Positions 8,694 to 17,890 are shown, counted from the stretch's first letter. The stretch is 64,000 nt of DNA from Brachybacterium sillae (GCF_025028335.1 NZ_JAFEUW010000001.1:1-64000), one strand, 5' to 3'. Program-made: numbers and translations. Notes: generated from the sequence alone by a model not told the origin.

Positions 8694-9484
8694 TTGGCCT
8701 TCGCCCCCAGCCAGAACGCGGTCCCCATGAGAAGGGTCAGGATGATGGTCCAGGCGTACAGGCCCTCGGTGACCGGGCCCAGGGAGCCCAGCGACAGACC
8801 ACCGGGGGAGCCGTTCTCCTCCAGCGAGTTCAGGTAGGCGATCACGTCGCGCTTGTCCTCCGGGGAGAGATTGGAATCGTCGAACACCGGCATGTTCTGC
8901 GGGCCGGTCACCATCGCCTCGTACACGTGCCTGGGCTCGAGGCCCACGACCGGCGGCGCGTACTTGCCGCGGGTCAGGGCGCCACCGGCACCGGCGGCGT
9001 TGTGGCACATGGCGCAGTTGACGCGGAAGATCTCGCCTCCCTTGGCGGGATCACCGCCGGAGAGGTACTCCTCGGCCGGGACGCTCGGGCCGGGGGCCAG
9101 GGAGGCCACGTAGGCGGCGAGCTGGCGGGTCTGCTCCTCGTTCATCTGCGGGGGCTTCCGCGCGGCCTGCGCGCCGGAGGCCTGCATCGGCATACGACCG
9201 GTGCCGACCTGGAAGTCGACGGCGGCGGCACCCACGCCGACCAGGGACGGGCCGATCGTGTTGCCGTCGGAGTCCCGCAGACCCGTGGCCTCGGTGCCGT
9301 GGCACGTGGCGCAGTTGGCCAGGAACAGGGCGCGGCCGGCCTCGACGTCCTGCGCCGAGTACTCCTCGGCCTGGGCGGGCCGCGGCTGGAACGCCGCATA
9401 CAGGCCGCCCGTGGCCACCAGGGCGATCAACAGGATCACCAGGTAGGCCATCGGGTGATGGCGGTGAGCGGACAGTGCCTTCAC
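8690..9484 (-). CDS. qcrC: Diheme cytochrome c subunit of the bc1 complex
   Basis: Membrane-anchored cytochrome cc that replaces soluble cytochrome c and passes electrons directly to CtaC. The 264-residue product has an N-terminal membrane helix (about 12-31), two cytochrome c domains each with one CXXCH motif (CATCH near 58, CAMCH near 157), and a C-terminal helix (about 240-259). Axial methionines are plausible in RMPMQ and NMPVF. The gene lies between ctaE and qcrA. Confidence 0.96.
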   Translation of the reverse strand: MKALSAHRHHPMAYLVILLIALVATGGLYAAFQPRPAQAEEYSAQDVEAGRALFLANCATCHGTEATGLRDSDGNTIGPSLVGVGAAAVDFQVGTGRMPMQASGAQAARKPPQMNEEQTRQLAAYVASLAPGPSVPAEEYLSGGDPAKGGEIFRVNCAMCHNAAGAGGALTRGKYAPPVVGLEPRHVYEAMVTGPQNMPVFDDSNLSPEDKRDVIAYLNSLEENGSPGGLSLGSLGPVTEGLYAWTIILTLLMGTAFWLGAKAK

Positions 9485-9548
9485 GGGTCGGACCTCGATT
9501 CGTGGAGGGAGGAGGACGGGGGTGAGAGAGCGGCGCCGGGACCGGGGA

Positions 9549-10247
9549 TCAGAAGATCGCCCAGTTCATCGGAGCGCCCTTGAAGACGGGATCCATCAGA
9601 TAGACGACGAAGAACAGCACGATCCACACCACATCGACGAAGTGCCAGTAGTAGGAGATGCAGATCGCCGCGACCTGCTCATGCTGCGTGAAGCGCTGCG
9701 CCGAGAACGCACGGGCGAGCACGAACAGGAAGGCGATGAGGCCGCCGAGCACGTGCAGGCCGTGGAAGCCGGTGGAGAGGTAGAAGATCGAGCCGAAGGG
9801 CGAGGACGACATCGTCACGCCCGCGTGCACCAGCTCGGTGTACTCCGTGGCCTGGCCGGCGACGAACACCGCGCCCATGAGGAAGGTCAGGGTGTACCAC
9901 TCGACCATGCCCCAGCCTGCGATGTTGAAGATGCTGCCGGTGCGGGACTTGCGCGGTGCGATGTGGCCGGTCCACGGGAAGTGCCCCTCCGCGGCCCACA
10001 CACCCATCTGGCAGGTGAAGGAGCTGAGCACCAGGATCACGGTGTTCAGCAGGGCGAAGCCGTGGCGGAAATGCGAACCGCCCTCGAGGAACACGTCCGG
10101 CACCATCGAGTGCAGCGTGAAGAACATCGCGAACAGCGCGCCGAAGAACATCAGCTCGCTGGACAACCAGACCAGCGTGCCGATCTGCGTGGCGTTGGGG
10201 CGGCCGACGGCGGGAGCGGAGCTCTGGGGCAGGGTCGCAGTAGTCAC
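9549..10247 (-). CDS. ctaE: Cytochrome c oxidase subunit III
   Basis: Subunit III of the aa3 oxidase (232 residues, seven predicted helices). Family landmarks are [16 protein letters not shown] near residues 28-43, STGFHGLHV near 153, and the C-terminal [15 protein letters not shown]. The start is GTG 10247. There is no real ribosome binding site, and CATAAT ends 6 nt before it, so the mRNA may be leaderless. It is the first gene of ctaE-qcrC-qcrA-qcrB, matching M. tuberculosis Rv2193-Rv2196. Confidence 0.95.
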   Translation of the reverse strand: MTTATLPQSSAPAVGRPNATQIGTLVWLSSELMFFGALFAMFFTLHSMVPDVFLEGGSHFRHGFALLNTVILVLSSFTCQMGVWAAEGHFPWTGHIAPRKSRTGSIFNIAGWGMVEWYTLTFLMGAVFVAGQATEYTELVHAGVTMSSSPFGSIFYLSTGFHGLHVLGGLIAFLFVLARAFSAQRFTQHEQVAAICISYYWHFVDVVWIVLFFVVYLMDPVFKGAPMNWAIF

Positions 10248-10253
10248 GTCACC

Positions 10254-10259
10254 ATTATG
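10254..10259 (-). promoter_or_regulatory. Candidate -10 of a leaderless ctaE promoter
   Basis: CATAAT on the minus strand with exactly 6 nt between it and GTG 10247, so transcription would start at or next to the start codon. No good -35 is visible. Confidence 0.5.
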
Positions 10260-10272
10260 TCGTGTGATCAGG

Positions 10273-10310
10273 GGCGGTGCCCCGGCGCACGACACTGTCG
10301 GGGCACCGCC
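10273..10310. repeat. 11-bp inverted repeat upstream of ctaE
   Basis: 10273-10283 is the perfect inverse of 10300-10310 (core GCGGTGCCCC), around a 16-nt centre. It lies directly upstream of the ctaE -10, so it could be an operator covering the -35 region or simply a hairpin. It is part of the 315-bp gap between ctaE and trpD. Confidence 0.4.
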
Positions 10311-10453
10311 GGGCACTGCCCGGCGGACCGGGCCAGCATATCCCCCCTGACGCCGCGTCACGAACCGGGACACGGCCGCCACCGGGAGCGCCCCGAGCGA
10401 CCCGGCCGAGTTTCCGGACGGGCCCGCCCCCGCCCTCCCGTCGCCCCTGCCGA

Positions 10454-10490
10454 GCGGCGACAGAGGGGTGATGCGGCGACAGAGGGGTGA
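10454..10490. repeat. 18-bp perfect direct repeat between ctaE and trpD
   Basis: GCGGCGACAGAGGGGTGA occurs at 10454-10471 and again at 10473-10490, with a period of 19 nt. It is about 70-110 bp upstream of trpD and 210-240 bp upstream of ctaE. Function is unknown. The rest of the gap (10311-10453) shows nothing definable. Confidence 0.6.
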
Positions 10491-10550
10491 CGACGCGTTC
10501 GTCCTGTGCACTCCGGGTGGGCGGCGCGGCGCGGGACCTCCGCACAGTGC

Positions 10551-10556
10551 GATGAT
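10551..10556 (+). promoter_or_regulatory. Candidate -10 of a leaderless trpD promoter
   Basis: GATGAT lies 6 nt before ATG 10563, and no ribosome binding site is present. The arrangement matches several other genes in the window. Confidence 0.35.
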
Positions 10557-10562
10557 CGGGAT

Positions 10563-11651
10563 ATGACTGAGCGTCCCCGGTCCTTCCCGTCCCTGACCGC
10601 CTCGTTGCTGGCGGGTCGTGATCTCACCGCCGAGGAGGCCGCCTGGGCCATGGAAGAGGTGATGGACGGTGCGGCGCCGTCGATCGCTCTGGCCGGATTC
10701 CTCGTGGCACTCAGCGCCAAGGGCGTCGTCCCGCGGGAGCTCGCTGCCTTCGCGGACGCGATGATCGGCCATGCCCGCCGGTTGCCCGTCGATCGTCATG
10801 CCGTCGACATCGTCGGCACCGGTGGGGACATGGCCCAGACCGTCAACATCTCCACCATGGCCTCGCTGGTGATCGCCGCGACCGGCCGCCGGGTGGTCAA
10901 GCACGGCAACCGGGCCTCGAGTTCGAAGTCCGGTTCGGCGGATGTGCTGGAGGCTCTCGGGGTGCGCCTGGATCTCGAGGTCGACGCCGTCGCCCGCATG
11001 GTCGAGCAGGTGGGCATCACCTTCGCCTTCGCCCAGGTGTTCCACCCGTCCATGCGGTTCGCGGCGGAGGCCCGCAAGGGACTCGGTGTGCCCACGGTGT
11101 TCAACGTGCTCGGTCCGATCACCAACCCGGGACGGCCCCGCGCCGGTGCCGTCGGTGTGGCCGCCGCGCCGCTGGCGCCGATCGTGGCGGAGGTCTTCGC
11201 CTCCCGTGGCACCTCCGCGCTGGTGTTCCGCGGGCAGGACGGCCTCGACGAGTTGAGTGTGGCCGCGGCCAGCGACGTGTGGGAGGTCCGCGGAGGGACG
11301 GTGAGCCACACCGTGCTCGACCCCGAGACGGACCTGGGGCTGCAGCGCAGCCCCCTGGAGGCGCTGCGCGGAGGGACCGCTGAGGAGAACGCTCAGGTCG
11401 TCCGGGATCTGCTGGCCGGCCGGACCGGAGCGGTGCGCGATGCCGTGCTGCTCAACGCCGCCGCCGGTATCGTCGCGCACGACGGCATCGCCTCTCAGGA
11501 GGCGGCTGAGGGCGGGCTCCCCTCGAGCGCTGAGGTCCCGTCTCTGGTGGAGCGGCTGCGGGGCGCTGTCGCCGAGGGGGCTGCGGCGATCGACTCCGGT
11601 GCCGGGGACCGCCTGCTCACCCGCTGGATCGAGGCCTCCTCGCAGGCCTGA
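10563..11651 (+). CDS. trpD: Anthranilate phosphoribosyltransferase
   Basis: Second step of tryptophan synthesis: anthranilate plus PRPP gives phosphoribosyl-anthranilate. The 362-residue product has the family fold and PRPP/Mg motifs [14 protein letters not shown] (about 84-97) and [18 protein letters not shown] (about 115-132). It stands alone without other trp genes, as in M. tuberculosis (Rv2192c beside ctaE). The ATG at 10563 fits family starts. An in-frame ATG at 10506 would add 19 residues without homology. Confidence 0.95.
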   Translation: MTERPRSFPSLTASLLAGRDLTAEEAAWAMEEVMDGAAPSIALAGFLVALSAKGVVPRELAAFADAMIGHARRLPVDRHAVDIVGTGGDMAQTVNISTMASLVIAATGRRVVKHGNRASSSKSGSADVLEALGVRLDLEVDAVARMVEQVGITFAFAQVFHPSMRFAAEARKGLGVPTVFNVLGPITNPGRPRAGAVGVAAAPLAPIVAEVFASRGTSALVFRGQDGLDELSVAAASDVWEVRGGTVSHTVLDPETDLGLQRSPLEALRGGTAEENAQVVRDLLAGRTGAVRDAVLLNAAAGIVAHDGIASQEAAEGGLPSSAEVPSLVERLRGAVAEGAAAIDSGAGDRLLTRWIEASSQA

Positions 11652-11672
11652 GAAGCGGCGGGCCGGGCGGGA

Positions 11673-11954
11673 TCAGGAGTCGTTGCCGAGGTCGAAGGCG
11701 ACGTCGAGATCCTGGGACGAGTACGTCTTGAAGGCGATGTTCGTGGTGGTGTCGAGGATGCCCTCGACCTTGCTGAGCCGGTCGGCGATCACCTCGGCGA
11801 GATCCTCGTGGCGGCGGACCTCCGCCACCGCGATCAGATCGACATCACCCGTCACGGACCACACCCGGGAGATCCCCGGCAGATCCACCACCGCCGCGGC
11901 GACCTCCGGGATACGGGAGGGCTCGACCTGGATGGAGACGATGGCGGTGATCAT
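11673..11954 (-). CDS. Stand-alone Lrp/AsnC ligand-binding (RAM) domain protein
   Basis: This 93-residue protein is only the C-terminal amino-acid-sensing (RAM/ACT-like) domain of Lrp/AsnC regulators. The helix-turn-helix is absent, so it probably does not bind DNA by itself. The alternating beta-alpha pattern is clear: ITAIVSIQVEPSRIPEV, then VTGDVDLIAVAEVRRHEDLAEVI. It has a strong ribosome binding site (AGGAGGT) before the ATG at 11954. The gene converges on trpD. Small proteins of this kind are common in actinobacteria; the function is not established. Confidence 0.85.
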   Translation of the reverse strand: MITAIVSIQVEPSRIPEVAAAVVDLPGISRVWSVTGDVDLIAVAEVRRHEDLAEVIADRLSKVEGILDTTTNIAFKTYSSQDLDVAFDLGNDS

Positions 11955-11990
11955 GGGGCGACCTCCTGAGTCGGGCGGGATGACCCCAGC

Positions 11991-13628
11991 CTACTGCCCG
12001 CGTTCCCACGGGCCCTGCCCCCGCTCATAGGCCCGCTGCAGCGCCTCCACGGTGAACTGCGCGTGCCGCGGCACCGCCCACTCCCCATCGACGACGACCA
12101 GCCGCACGCCCTCCGATCCGAGCCACTCCAGGAGGATCTCGCTCTCCTGGTGGTGTCCCTGGCACAGGGGAGCGGGTGCGGCCGCCGAGGCCTCGCTCTC
12201 CCGGGCCAGGGCGCGGGCGGCCGCGACCGGATCGGCAGTGCGGTGCACCACATGGGTTCCGGCGAACAGGCCGTGACGGATCGCCAGCAGTTCCCAGCCG
12301 GGCAGGCCCCCGATCAGGCGGGCGGGCCGCGCTGCCACCAGCAGCGGGACCGCCGCCAGGGCGCGTAGACGCGAGGCCCGGTGGGCGGCGCGCAGGAACA
12401 TCTCGACACGGTCGCGCAGGGCGGACGCGTCCTCGTAGCGGCCGGCCTCCGCGAGAGCGCGCAGACGGGAGGCGCTCGTGCGCAGCAGGGGAGTGGGGTC
12501 CTCCACCATGATCCGGCGCAGCGCCTGCCGGTGGTCCCCACCGGCGCGGGCGCGGTCGGCGAGCACCGCGTCCATCAACAGTCCCCGCAGCGGCTCGACC
12601 TCATGCCGGGACCGCAGCGGGCCGATGTGGGCGGAACCGTCGGACTCATCGCGGGCCAGGCGCACCGCGCGCAGTCCTTCTCCGCGCGGCCCCAGACGCA
12701 GCCACAGAGCCTTCTCCGGTCGCAGCCCGTGGCGGTTCGCCGGGGGTTGCTCTTCGGCGATGATCCTCAGCTCCCGCACCGCGGCCTCGGTGGCGGTCTC
12801 GCACACGATGGTGCGGATCTCCTCGGCGCGGGGCAGCATGTCGAGGACCTTGCGGCGGGTCTCGGCGGCAGTGAAGTAGGTGCGCACCCGGGAGCGCAGA
12901 TCACGGCTGGTGCCGACGTACAGCACCGACCCGCCGGCATCGAGGAACTGGTACACCCCCGGGGCAGAGGGCACCGACGCCGCCAGATGTTTCTTGCGCA
13001 GCTGCACCGGTGCCACCCGGCGATGGGCCGAGGCGAGGTCCTCGACCGTGGCGGCCGCCGGACCCAGCCGTTCGATGAGTGCGTGGAGCACATCGACGGT
13101 GGCGCGGGCGTCGGCCAGGGCCCGATGCTCCGGAGAGGTGGTGGCGCCGACATGCGCGGCGAGGGTGCCCAGGCGGTGGTCGCGCACCTCCCCCCGGGGG
13201 AAGGCCCGACGGGCGAGGGCGAGGGTGTCGATCACCTCGGCACGGGGCCACGGTTCGTCCAGACGCGCCGCCGCGGCCCGCAGGAACCCCATGTCGAAGC
13301 GGGCGTTGTGAGCGACGAACGCGGCACCGCGCGCGAAGTCGAGGAACATCGGCAGGGCGACGTCGATGCGGGGGGCGTCGCGCACCGTGGCGTCGCTGAT
13401 GCCCGTGAGCAACGCGATGTATGCCGGGATCGGCCGCTGCGGATCGACGAAGGTGCGGAACTCCCCGATCACCTCACCGCCGCGCACCCGCACCGCACCG
13501 ATCTCGGTGATCGCATCGGCCTGCGGATCCGTGCCGGTCGTCTCGAGGTCCACCACCACCAGGTCAGCTTCGGCGAGAGGCGTGCCGAGGTCCTCGAAGG
13601 ACAGCTGCGGGCGTCGAGCGGTGGTCAC
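11991..13628 (-). CDS. DEDDh exonuclease fused to a UvrC-like GIY-YIG domain
   Basis: Two-domain nuclease of 545 residues. Residues about 20-190 form a DnaQ-type 3'-5' exonuclease: Exo I VVDLETTGTD (22-31), Exo II AHNARFDMGFL (about 107-117), Exo III HRALADARATVD (about 153-164). Residues about 215-300 resemble the UvrC N-terminal GIY-YIG endonuclease (GVYQFLDAG, LYVGTSRDLRSRV). The remainder is UvrC-like but lacks the UvrC RNase H and HhH domains. M. tuberculosis Rv2191 beside trpD has the same build. The role is probably DNA repair or processing. The start GTG 13628 gives MTTARRPQLSF. Confidence 0.9.
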   Translation of the reverse strand: MTTARRPQLSFEDLGTPLAEADLVVVDLETTGTDPQADAITEIGAVRVRGGEVIGEFRTFVDPQRPIPAYIALLTGISDATVRDAPRIDVALPMFLDFARGAAFVAHNARFDMGFLRAAAARLDEPWPRAEVIDTLALARRAFPRGEVRDHRLGTLAAHVGATTSPEHRALADARATVDVLHALIERLGPAAATVEDLASAHRRVAPVQLRKKHLAASVPSAPGVYQFLDAGGSVLYVGTSRDLRSRVRTYFTAAETRRKVLDMLPRAEEIRTIVCETATEAAVRELRIIAEEQPPANRHGLRPEKALWLRLGPRGEGLRAVRLARDESDGSAHIGPLRSRHEVEPLRGLLMDAVLADRARAGGDHRQALRRIMVEDPTPLLRTSASRLRALAEAGRYEDASALRDRVEMFLRAAHRASRLRALAAVPLLVAARPARLIGGLPGWELLAIRHGLFAGTHVVHRTADPVAAARALARESEASAAAPAPLCQGHHQESEILLEWLGSEGVRLVVVDGEWAVPRHAQFTVEALQRAYERGQGPWERGQ

Positions 13629-13707
13629 CGCGCCAGGGTAGGCACGGGGGCTGACATCCGAAGCGTGTGGCCGTTCACCGCTCCACGACGCTGACCTGCG
13701 GCACCGA

Positions 13708-15519
13708 TCACCGCTGGGCGGGGGACGTGGAGTAGATCTCCTCGATGACGTCCGCGTAATCCTTCACCACGACATTCCGCTTCAGCTTCATCGAGGGGGT
13801 GAGGTACCCGTTCTCCTCGGTGAAGTCGTCCTCGATGATCACGAACTTGCGGATCGACTCCGCGCGGGACACCGAGGTGTTCGCGGCATCGACGGCCTCC
13901 TGGACCGCTGCGATGACCTTCTCATCGTGGGCGGCCTGCGCCACATCCATGGCCGGCAGGCCGCGGTTCGACAGCCACGTCGGAAGCATCTCCGGATCGA
14001 GGGTGACGATCGCGGCGACGAAGGGACGCTGATCACCGACCACCATGCACTGGCCCACCAGCGGGTGGGCGCGCAGCTGGTCCTCCAACTGGGCGGGGGA
14101 GACGTTCTTGCCACCGGCGGTGACGATCAGCTCCTTGGAGCGCCCGGTGATGCGCAGATAGCCGTCGTCGTCGAGGGAACCGACATCTCCGGTGCGGAAC
14201 CACCCGTCACGCAGCGCCTCCGCCGTGGCCTCCGGGTTGCCGTGGTAGCCGGAGAACACGTTCACGCCCTTGACCAGGATCTCCCCGGTCTCGTCGATCG
14301 CGACCGTGACGCCCGGCAACGGCGGGCCGACGGTGCCGATCTTCACCTTGCCGGGGATGTTCACACACACTGGGGCGGTGGTCTCCGTGAGCCCGTATCC
14401 CTCGAGGATGGTCACCCCCACCCCGCGGAAGAAGTGCGCCAGGCGCGATCCGAGCGGAGCCCCGCCGGAGACGGCCCAGGTGACCTGACCGCCCATGGTG
14501 GCGCGCAGCTTCGCGTAGACGAGGCGGTCGAAGAGGGCGTGCTGCAGTCGCAGCGCCAGGGGGATCCGGTCATCGTCGAGCGCCTCCGAATACCGGATGG
14601 CGGTCTCCGCGGCGCGCGCGAAGATCTTGCCCTTGCCACCGGCCTCGGCCTTCTGCTCGGCGGCGTTGTACACCTTCTCGAACACCCGTGGCACGGCGAG
14701 GAGGAAGGTGGGGTGGAAGCTCTGCAGGTCCTCCACCAGGTTCTTCGTATCGGGGGTGAAGGCGGTGGTCACCCCGGCCGAGAACGTCAGCACGGTGATC
14801 ATGCGGGCGAACACGTGCGCCAGCGGCAGGAACATCAGCCCGCGGGAGCCCGGCGGGATGACCCGGGGGACCAGCTCCTCCCCGGCGGAGCGGATGGTGC
14901 GCACGAAGTTCGAGTGCGTGAGCTCCGCCCCCTTGGGGCGGCCCGTGGTGCCGGAGGTGTAGATGATGGTGGCGACATCCTCCAGACGACGAGAGGTCCG
15001 CGCCCGCTCGAGCGTCTCATCGTCGATGTCGCGGCCTGCCTCGCGCAGGGTGTCGAGGTCCCCACCGTCGATTTCCCAGATGGTCTCCAGTGCCGGGGTC
15101 TCGTCCTTCACCGAGGCGAGATCCTCGGCATGGCGGCGGGTCTCGACCACGGCGAAGCGGGCGCCGCTGTCGGAGGCGATCCACGCCATCTGGGAGGGCG
15201 AGCTGGTCTCGTAGATCGGTACGGAGATGCCGCCCGCGAACCACACCGCCCAGTCGACCAGCGCCCACTCGTAGCGGGTGCGGGACATGATCGCCAGTAC
15301 GTCACCGCTGCGCAGGCCCGAGGCGATCAGACCCTTCGCCAGGGCGCGCACCTGATCCAGGAACTCCTCGGAGCTGACCGCCGTCCAGTCGGTCGGGGAG
15401 GAGCCGCGCAGCTCGACCAGGGGGATGTCGGGGTGAGCGCGGTGACGATCCAGCAGCAGGTCGGTGGTGTTCTCGTGCGGCGCGGCGGTGTGGCGGGCGG
15501 GCGTCCCGAACAGTTTCAC
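13708..15519 (-). CDS. fadD: Long-chain fatty-acid-CoA ligase
   Basis: AMP-forming acyl-CoA synthetase (603 residues) that activates long-chain fatty acids for lipid synthesis or degradation. ANL-superfamily motifs are complete: P-loop YTSGTTGRPKG near residues 190-200, GYGLTETTAP near 380, the hinge motif in DGWFRTGDVGSLDDDG near 437, and the catalytic lysine region TAGGKNVSP near 467. The product is soluble with no signal peptide. It is close to fadD15 (M. tuberculosis Rv2187c) in sequence style and location. It is transcribed divergently from the glucokinase gene. Confidence 0.92.
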   Translation of the reverse strand: MKLFGTPARHTAAPHENTTDLLLDRHRAHPDIPLVELRGSSPTDWTAVSSEEFLDQVRALAKGLIASGLRSGDVLAIMSRTRYEWALVDWAVWFAGGISVPIYETSSPSQMAWIASDSGARFAVVETRRHAEDLASVKDETPALETIWEIDGGDLDTLREAGRDIDDETLERARTSRRLEDVATIIYTSGTTGRPKGAELTHSNFVRTIRSAGEELVPRVIPPGSRGLMFLPLAHVFARMITVLTFSAGVTTAFTPDTKNLVEDLQSFHPTFLLAVPRVFEKVYNAAEQKAEAGGKGKIFARAAETAIRYSEALDDDRIPLALRLQHALFDRLVYAKLRATMGGQVTWAVSGGAPLGSRLAHFFRGVGVTILEGYGLTETTAPVCVNIPGKVKIGTVGPPLPGVTVAIDETGEILVKGVNVFSGYHGNPEATAEALRDGWFRTGDVGSLDDDGYLRITGRSKELIVTAGGKNVSPAQLEDQLRAHPLVGQCMVVGDQRPFVAAIVTLDPEMLPTWLSNRGLPAMDVAQAAHDEKVIAAVQEAVDAANTSVSRAESIRKFVIIEDDFTEENGYLTPSMKLKRNVVVKDYADVIEEIYSTSPAQR

Positions 15520-15619
15520 GCGATCTCCTTCGACCTGATTCCGGGTGGCCCGGGGCGGGCCGGTGGTCCGCCGTGGCCGTGGCGGAGCGGTCTCGTCGAT
15601 CCTACGGGAGGACCGCCCG

Positions 15620-15625
15620 TAGAGT
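15620..15625 (+). promoter_or_regulatory. Candidate -10 element for glk
   Basis: TAGAGT lies about 50 nt before ATG 15678. It overlaps the right arm of a 7-bp inverted repeat (CTACGGG 15602-15608, CCCGTAG 15616-15622) that could be an operator. Confidence 0.35.
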
Positions 15626-15677
15626 GGGGCGCGGCACCCCGGTGGCGTGGGGTGACCGGGCAGGAGAAGGGACGAAC

Positions 15678-16622
15678 ATGCTCGCGATCGGTGTGGACAT
15701 CGGCGGGACGAAGATCGCTGCGGGCCTGGTGGACGAGGACGGCCGACTGCTCGCGCGTGCGCAACGCACCACCCCGGCGACCGATCCGGAGCTGATCGAG
15801 GCCGCCGTGGCCGATGCCGTCACCGAACTGCGGCAGGGCCGCGTCGTCGGAGCCATCGGCGTGGGGGCCGCCGGATTCGTCGATGCCCGCCGTCGGACCG
15901 TGGTGTTCGCGGCGAACCTCGCCTGGCGCCACCGGCCCCTGGCGGATGAACTCGAGGCCCTCACCGGTCTGCCCGTGGTGGTGGAGAACGACGCCAATGC
16001 CGCCGGCTGGGCCGAGTTCCGTTTCGGTGCCGCCCGTGAGGCCGACCATATGCTCATGCTCACCGTCGGCACCGGCCTCGGCGGCGCAGTGGTCCATGAC
16101 GGTCGTCTGCTGCGCGGTTCCGGCGGATTCGCGGCGGAGGTCGCGCATGTGACCGCCGTCCCGGACGGCCAGTGGTGCGGATGCGGCAACCGCGGCTGCC
16201 TGGAGCAGTACACCTCCGGTCGGGCACTGGTGAAGGCTGCCCGCCGTCGACTGCGCGCGGGAGATCCGACCCTCGAGGCGCTCCGCTCCGAGGCGGGCGG
16301 GGACCCCTCCGGTGTGGACGGCCCGCTCGTCACCCGCCTCGCTCAGCAGGGTGATGCCGGATGCATCAGCCTGCTGGCCGACCTCGGCCACTGGCTGGGG
16401 GTGGGCACCGCCAGCCTCGCCGCGGTGCTCGACCCCGAGGTGATCGTCGTCGGTGGCGGGGTGAGCGCGGCGGGGGAGCTGTTGCTGCAACCCGCCCGGG
16501 ACAGCTTCGCCACCCACGTCACCGCCCGGCTGCACCGGCAGATGCCGCGCTTCGTTCTCGCGAGCACCGGGAACGACGCCGGCATGATCGGCGCCGCGGA
16601 CCTCGCCCGCACACCCGCCTGA
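15678..16622 (+). CDS. glk: ROK-family glucokinase
   Basis: Sugar kinase of the ROK family (314 residues), most likely phosphorylating glucose with ATP. The N-terminal phosphate loop DIGGTKIAAGLVD (about 7-19) is present. So are the sugar-binding ENDANAAGWAEF (about 111-122), the zinc site CGCGNRGCLEQY (about 170-181), and a second glycine-rich segment VVGGGVSAAG. It has no DNA-binding domain, so it is an enzyme rather than a ROK repressor. The ribosome binding site AGGAGAAGG (15662-15670) supports ATG 15678. Substrate specificity beyond glucose cannot be read from the sequence. Confidence 0.9.
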   Translation: MLAIGVDIGGTKIAAGLVDEDGRLLARAQRTTPATDPELIEAAVADAVTELRQGRVVGAIGVGAAGFVDARRRTVVFAANLAWRHRPLADELEALTGLPVVVENDANAAGWAEFRFGAAREADHMLMLTVGTGLGGAVVHDGRLLRGSGGFAAEVAHVTAVPDGQWCGCGNRGCLEQYTSGRALVKAARRRLRAGDPTLEALRSEAGGDPSGVDGPLVTRLAQQGDAGCISLLADLGHWLGVGTASLAAVLDPEVIVVGGGVSAAGELLLQPARDSFATHVTARLHRQMPRFVLASTGNDAGMIGAADLARTPA

Positions 16623-16705
16623 CCGGCATCGCGGGGGACGCCCCGGGGAGGCGCGCCTCGGCTCCGTGGGCCCTCAGCCCGGTGCGGTGTCGGATCGGTG
16701 CGCGA

Positions 16706-17038
16706 TCAGACCTGAGCACCGTCGTCGTCCGGGTCGACCCGCCGCCGGGGGACCTGCCACAGCGCCCCGACGAGCCCCGCCAGCGCCGCGAACCCGCCCA
16801 GCACCCCGAGCCAACCGGGCAGCGTCGGGACCACCAGGACCAGCAGACCCACCAGCAGCCCGATGATCAGCGCTCCCCAGGACCAGGCGAGAGGACCCTC
16901 CAGCGACGGCATCGGCGGATCCGGTGGCACGAAGTCCCCGGGAAGGGCGTCCTCGTCCGCGGTGTCCCCGGGCACAGGATCACGCCGATCCCCCGGGGCG
17001 TGACCGTGCCCGTCCCCGGGCCGGTCCACGCCGGTCAC
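16706..17038 (-). CDS. Small membrane protein of unknown function
   Basis: I do not recognise this 110-residue protein. Residues 1-47 are acidic, Gly/Pro/Asp-rich and likely disordered. Two hydrophobic helices follow (about 50-72 and 74-94), ending in a basic-acidic tail (RRRVDPDDDG). GTG 17038 overlaps the stop of the upstream hydrolase gene by 4 nt, so the two are translationally coupled and may act together. It converges on glk. Confidence 0.7.
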   Translation of the reverse strand: MTGVDRPGDGHGHAPGDRRDPVPGDTADEDALPGDFVPPDPPMPSLEGPLAWSWGALIIGLLVGLLVLVVPTLPGWLGVLGGFAALAGLVGALWQVPRRRVDPDDDGAQV

Positions 17039-17841
17039 CGTGAGCCCCCGTCTGAGCCCGTGTCACCGGAGACCTCGAGGTAGCGGGCGAGGTGCCGGTC
17101 GGTGGCCTGCGCGATGAGGTCGGCATCCTCATCGAGAGTGGCGACGTGGTAGCTGCGAGTGAGCGGCAGCCGCTCGACCGGGCCGCGCACCCGGGAGGCG
17201 ATCAGATCGCTGCTGCGCACCGGCACCACATGGTCCACGGTGGAGGTGGCCAGCAGCAGCGGTGCGGTGACCTCACCGAGGTGGGCGAGTGTGTGCCGCT
17301 GCAGACGGTGGAGCTGTCCCACGGCTCGCAGAGGGGTGCGCGCATATGCCTCCTCCCGCAGCCCGGGGCGGCCGATGTCGCCGGCGATCGCGGGCAGGGA
17401 GACCGGCAGCAGCGCGAGGGCCGGGGCCAGGGCGTCCTGCCACCGGTGCATGAGAGCGACGGCGGGATTCACCAGGGCCAGCGCTCCGATCCGTGGGGCG
17501 AGGTCGGCGTCCGCAGCGCAGGCCAGCGCCAGTGCACCCCCCATCGACAGGCCACCGAGCCCGACCGTCCCGTGGCGCTGGGCGGCGGTGGAGACGGCCT
17601 CACGGGCGGTCTCGAACCATGCCGTCCATGCGGTGCGAGCCATGTCGCGCTCGTCGGTGGCGTGCCCCGGTAACAGCGGCACGGTGACGTCCCAGCCGCG
17701 GGCGTCCAGGGCTTCGGCCCAGGGGCGGACGCTCTGCGGGCTTGCGGTGAACCCGTGGAGGAGGACGACGGCGCCCCGTGGGCTAGGGTGGGCGGCGCCT
17801 CGCCAGGGACGGGAGAGTTCGCTGAAGGTCATGGCTCTCAT
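17035..17841 (-). CDS. Alpha/beta hydrolase, monoacylglycerol lipase/carboxylesterase type
   Basis: Soluble 268-residue serine hydrolase. The oxyanion-side motif is LLHGFTAS (about 27-34), the nucleophile elbow GLSMGG has S99, and the acid and histidine are plausibly in STVDHVVP (about 205) and SYHVATL (about 238). The GFTGSP-like start and short cap resemble bacterial monoglyceride lipases. The natural substrate is not known, but plsC next door, divergently transcribed, suggests lipid metabolism. Either M1 (17841) or M4 (17832) could be the start. The 3' end overlaps the small membrane protein gene. Confidence 0.85.
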   Translation of the reverse strand: MRAMTFSELSRPWRGAAHPSPRGAVVLLHGFTASPQSVRPWAEALDARGWDVTVPLLPGHATDERDMARTAWTAWFETAREAVSTAAQRHGTVGLGGLSMGGALALACAADADLAPRIGALALVNPAVALMHRWQDALAPALALLPVSLPAIAGDIGRPGLREEAYARTPLRAVGQLHRLQRHTLAHLGEVTAPLLLATSTVDHVVPVRSSDLIASRVRGPVERLPLTRSYHVATLDEDADLIAQATDRHLARYLEVSGDTGSDGGSR

Positions 17842-17890
17842 GGTCGCACCCGGGTGGGAGACCCGGTCACTCCGTCGTCAACGAGGAGCC

